NCBI GenBank assembly: GCA_045649855.1 | Contig: JAZRQN010000119.1 | Location: 1-6,868 of the forward strand | Source of the DNA: URNF01 sp045649855 | Lineage (GTDB): Bacteria; Bacillota; Clostridia; Oscillospirales; Acutalibacteraceae | Reading direction: 5' to 3' | Length of the DNA stretch: 6,868 nucleotides | Shown here: one piece after another, positions 6,764-6,868 of the stretch | Layout of the letters: every line of letters begins with the position of its first letter | Numbering within the stretch: the stretch's first letter is position 1 | The notes under the pieces: model-generated | Seen by the model: only the letters and a program-made list of their open reading frames with translations | Told to the model about the DNA's origin: nothing | The model's database searches: none | Program-made: the position numbers and the translations under genes

Positions 6764-6868
6764 TTACTTAATACCGGAATGAGCCATGGTGCTCATAACC
6801 TTAGATTGCATGAAAATAAAGATGACCAAGTTGGGGACAAACATAATCAACGTTGCTGCCGCCGCTAC
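6764..6868 (-). CDS. MalG-type ABC sugar permease, C-terminal end (partial)
   Basis: The last 34 codons plus TAA of a gene cut by the right edge of the window. The frame is open to the edge and reads VAAAATLIMFVPNLVIFIF, then MQSKVMSTMAHSGIK. This matches the final membrane helix and cytoplasmic tail of MalG-type CUT1 permeases, where an 'AA..l...P.l..F.f.Q' helix is followed by a short tail ending near '.GaiK'. The gene end lies 15 nt before the GTG of the propeller/YIP1 gene, so it belongs to the same operon. It differs in sequence from the tail of the MalG-type permease at the far end (FVESVERSGITGE), so the operon encodes at least two different MalG-type subunits. The EAA loop and substrate-facing parts are outside the window. 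Confidence 0.8.
   Translation of the reverse strand, partial: VAAAATLIMFVPNLVIFIFMQSKVMSTMAHSGIK

Overview
The window is a tightly packed five-gene operon read entirely on the minus strand, from right to left, and closed at its left edge by two hairpin terminators. I infer a Gram-positive anaerobe of the Clostridia or a related Bacillota group. The reasons are the AGGAGG ribosome binding sites, the 'YIP1 / DUF5696 / CUT1 permease' gene set that I associate with Clostridia and Paenibacillus, and the lack of any Gram-negative feature. I cannot place the species. No RNA gene, mobile element, CRISPR array or promoter is visible; the operon promoter must lie beyond the right edge.

Layout in transcription order: (1) 6868-6764, the last 34 codons of a MalG-type ABC sugar permease, cut by the window edge. 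(2) 6748-4622, a 708-residue protein with a signal peptide, an extracytoplasmic NHL-like beta-propeller, a TPR-like helical pair, a transmembrane helix and a multi-helix YIP1-type membrane domain. (3) 4638-2299, a 779-residue secreted or membrane-anchored protein that resembles the DUF5696 family and looks, by its fold pattern, like a glycoside hydrolase. (4) 2293-1070, a MalF-type permease with an unusual Lys/Ala-rich cytoplasmic N-terminal extension of about 130 residues, containing three 33-bp (11-codon) repeat units. (5) 1073-111, a MalG-type permease with an enlarged loop before its last membrane helix. Positions 110-1 hold only the two terminators.

The genes are coupled. Stop codons overlap or nearly touch the next start, two genes use GTG starts placed 9 nt after a perfect AGGAGG, and the last pair shares ATGA. 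Together they suggest a carbohydrate import machine: genes 4 and 5 form one heterodimeric membrane pore, the truncated first gene belongs to a second permease set, and genes 2 and 3 would act at the outer face of the membrane to bind or process a glycan. No ATPase and no solute-binding protein lie in the window; they may be upstream or shared. The substrate cannot be read from the sequence. The most unusual parts are the 11-residue-periodic helix on the MalF-type permease, the propeller-YIP1 fusion, and the DUF5696-like protein encoded between two permease sets.
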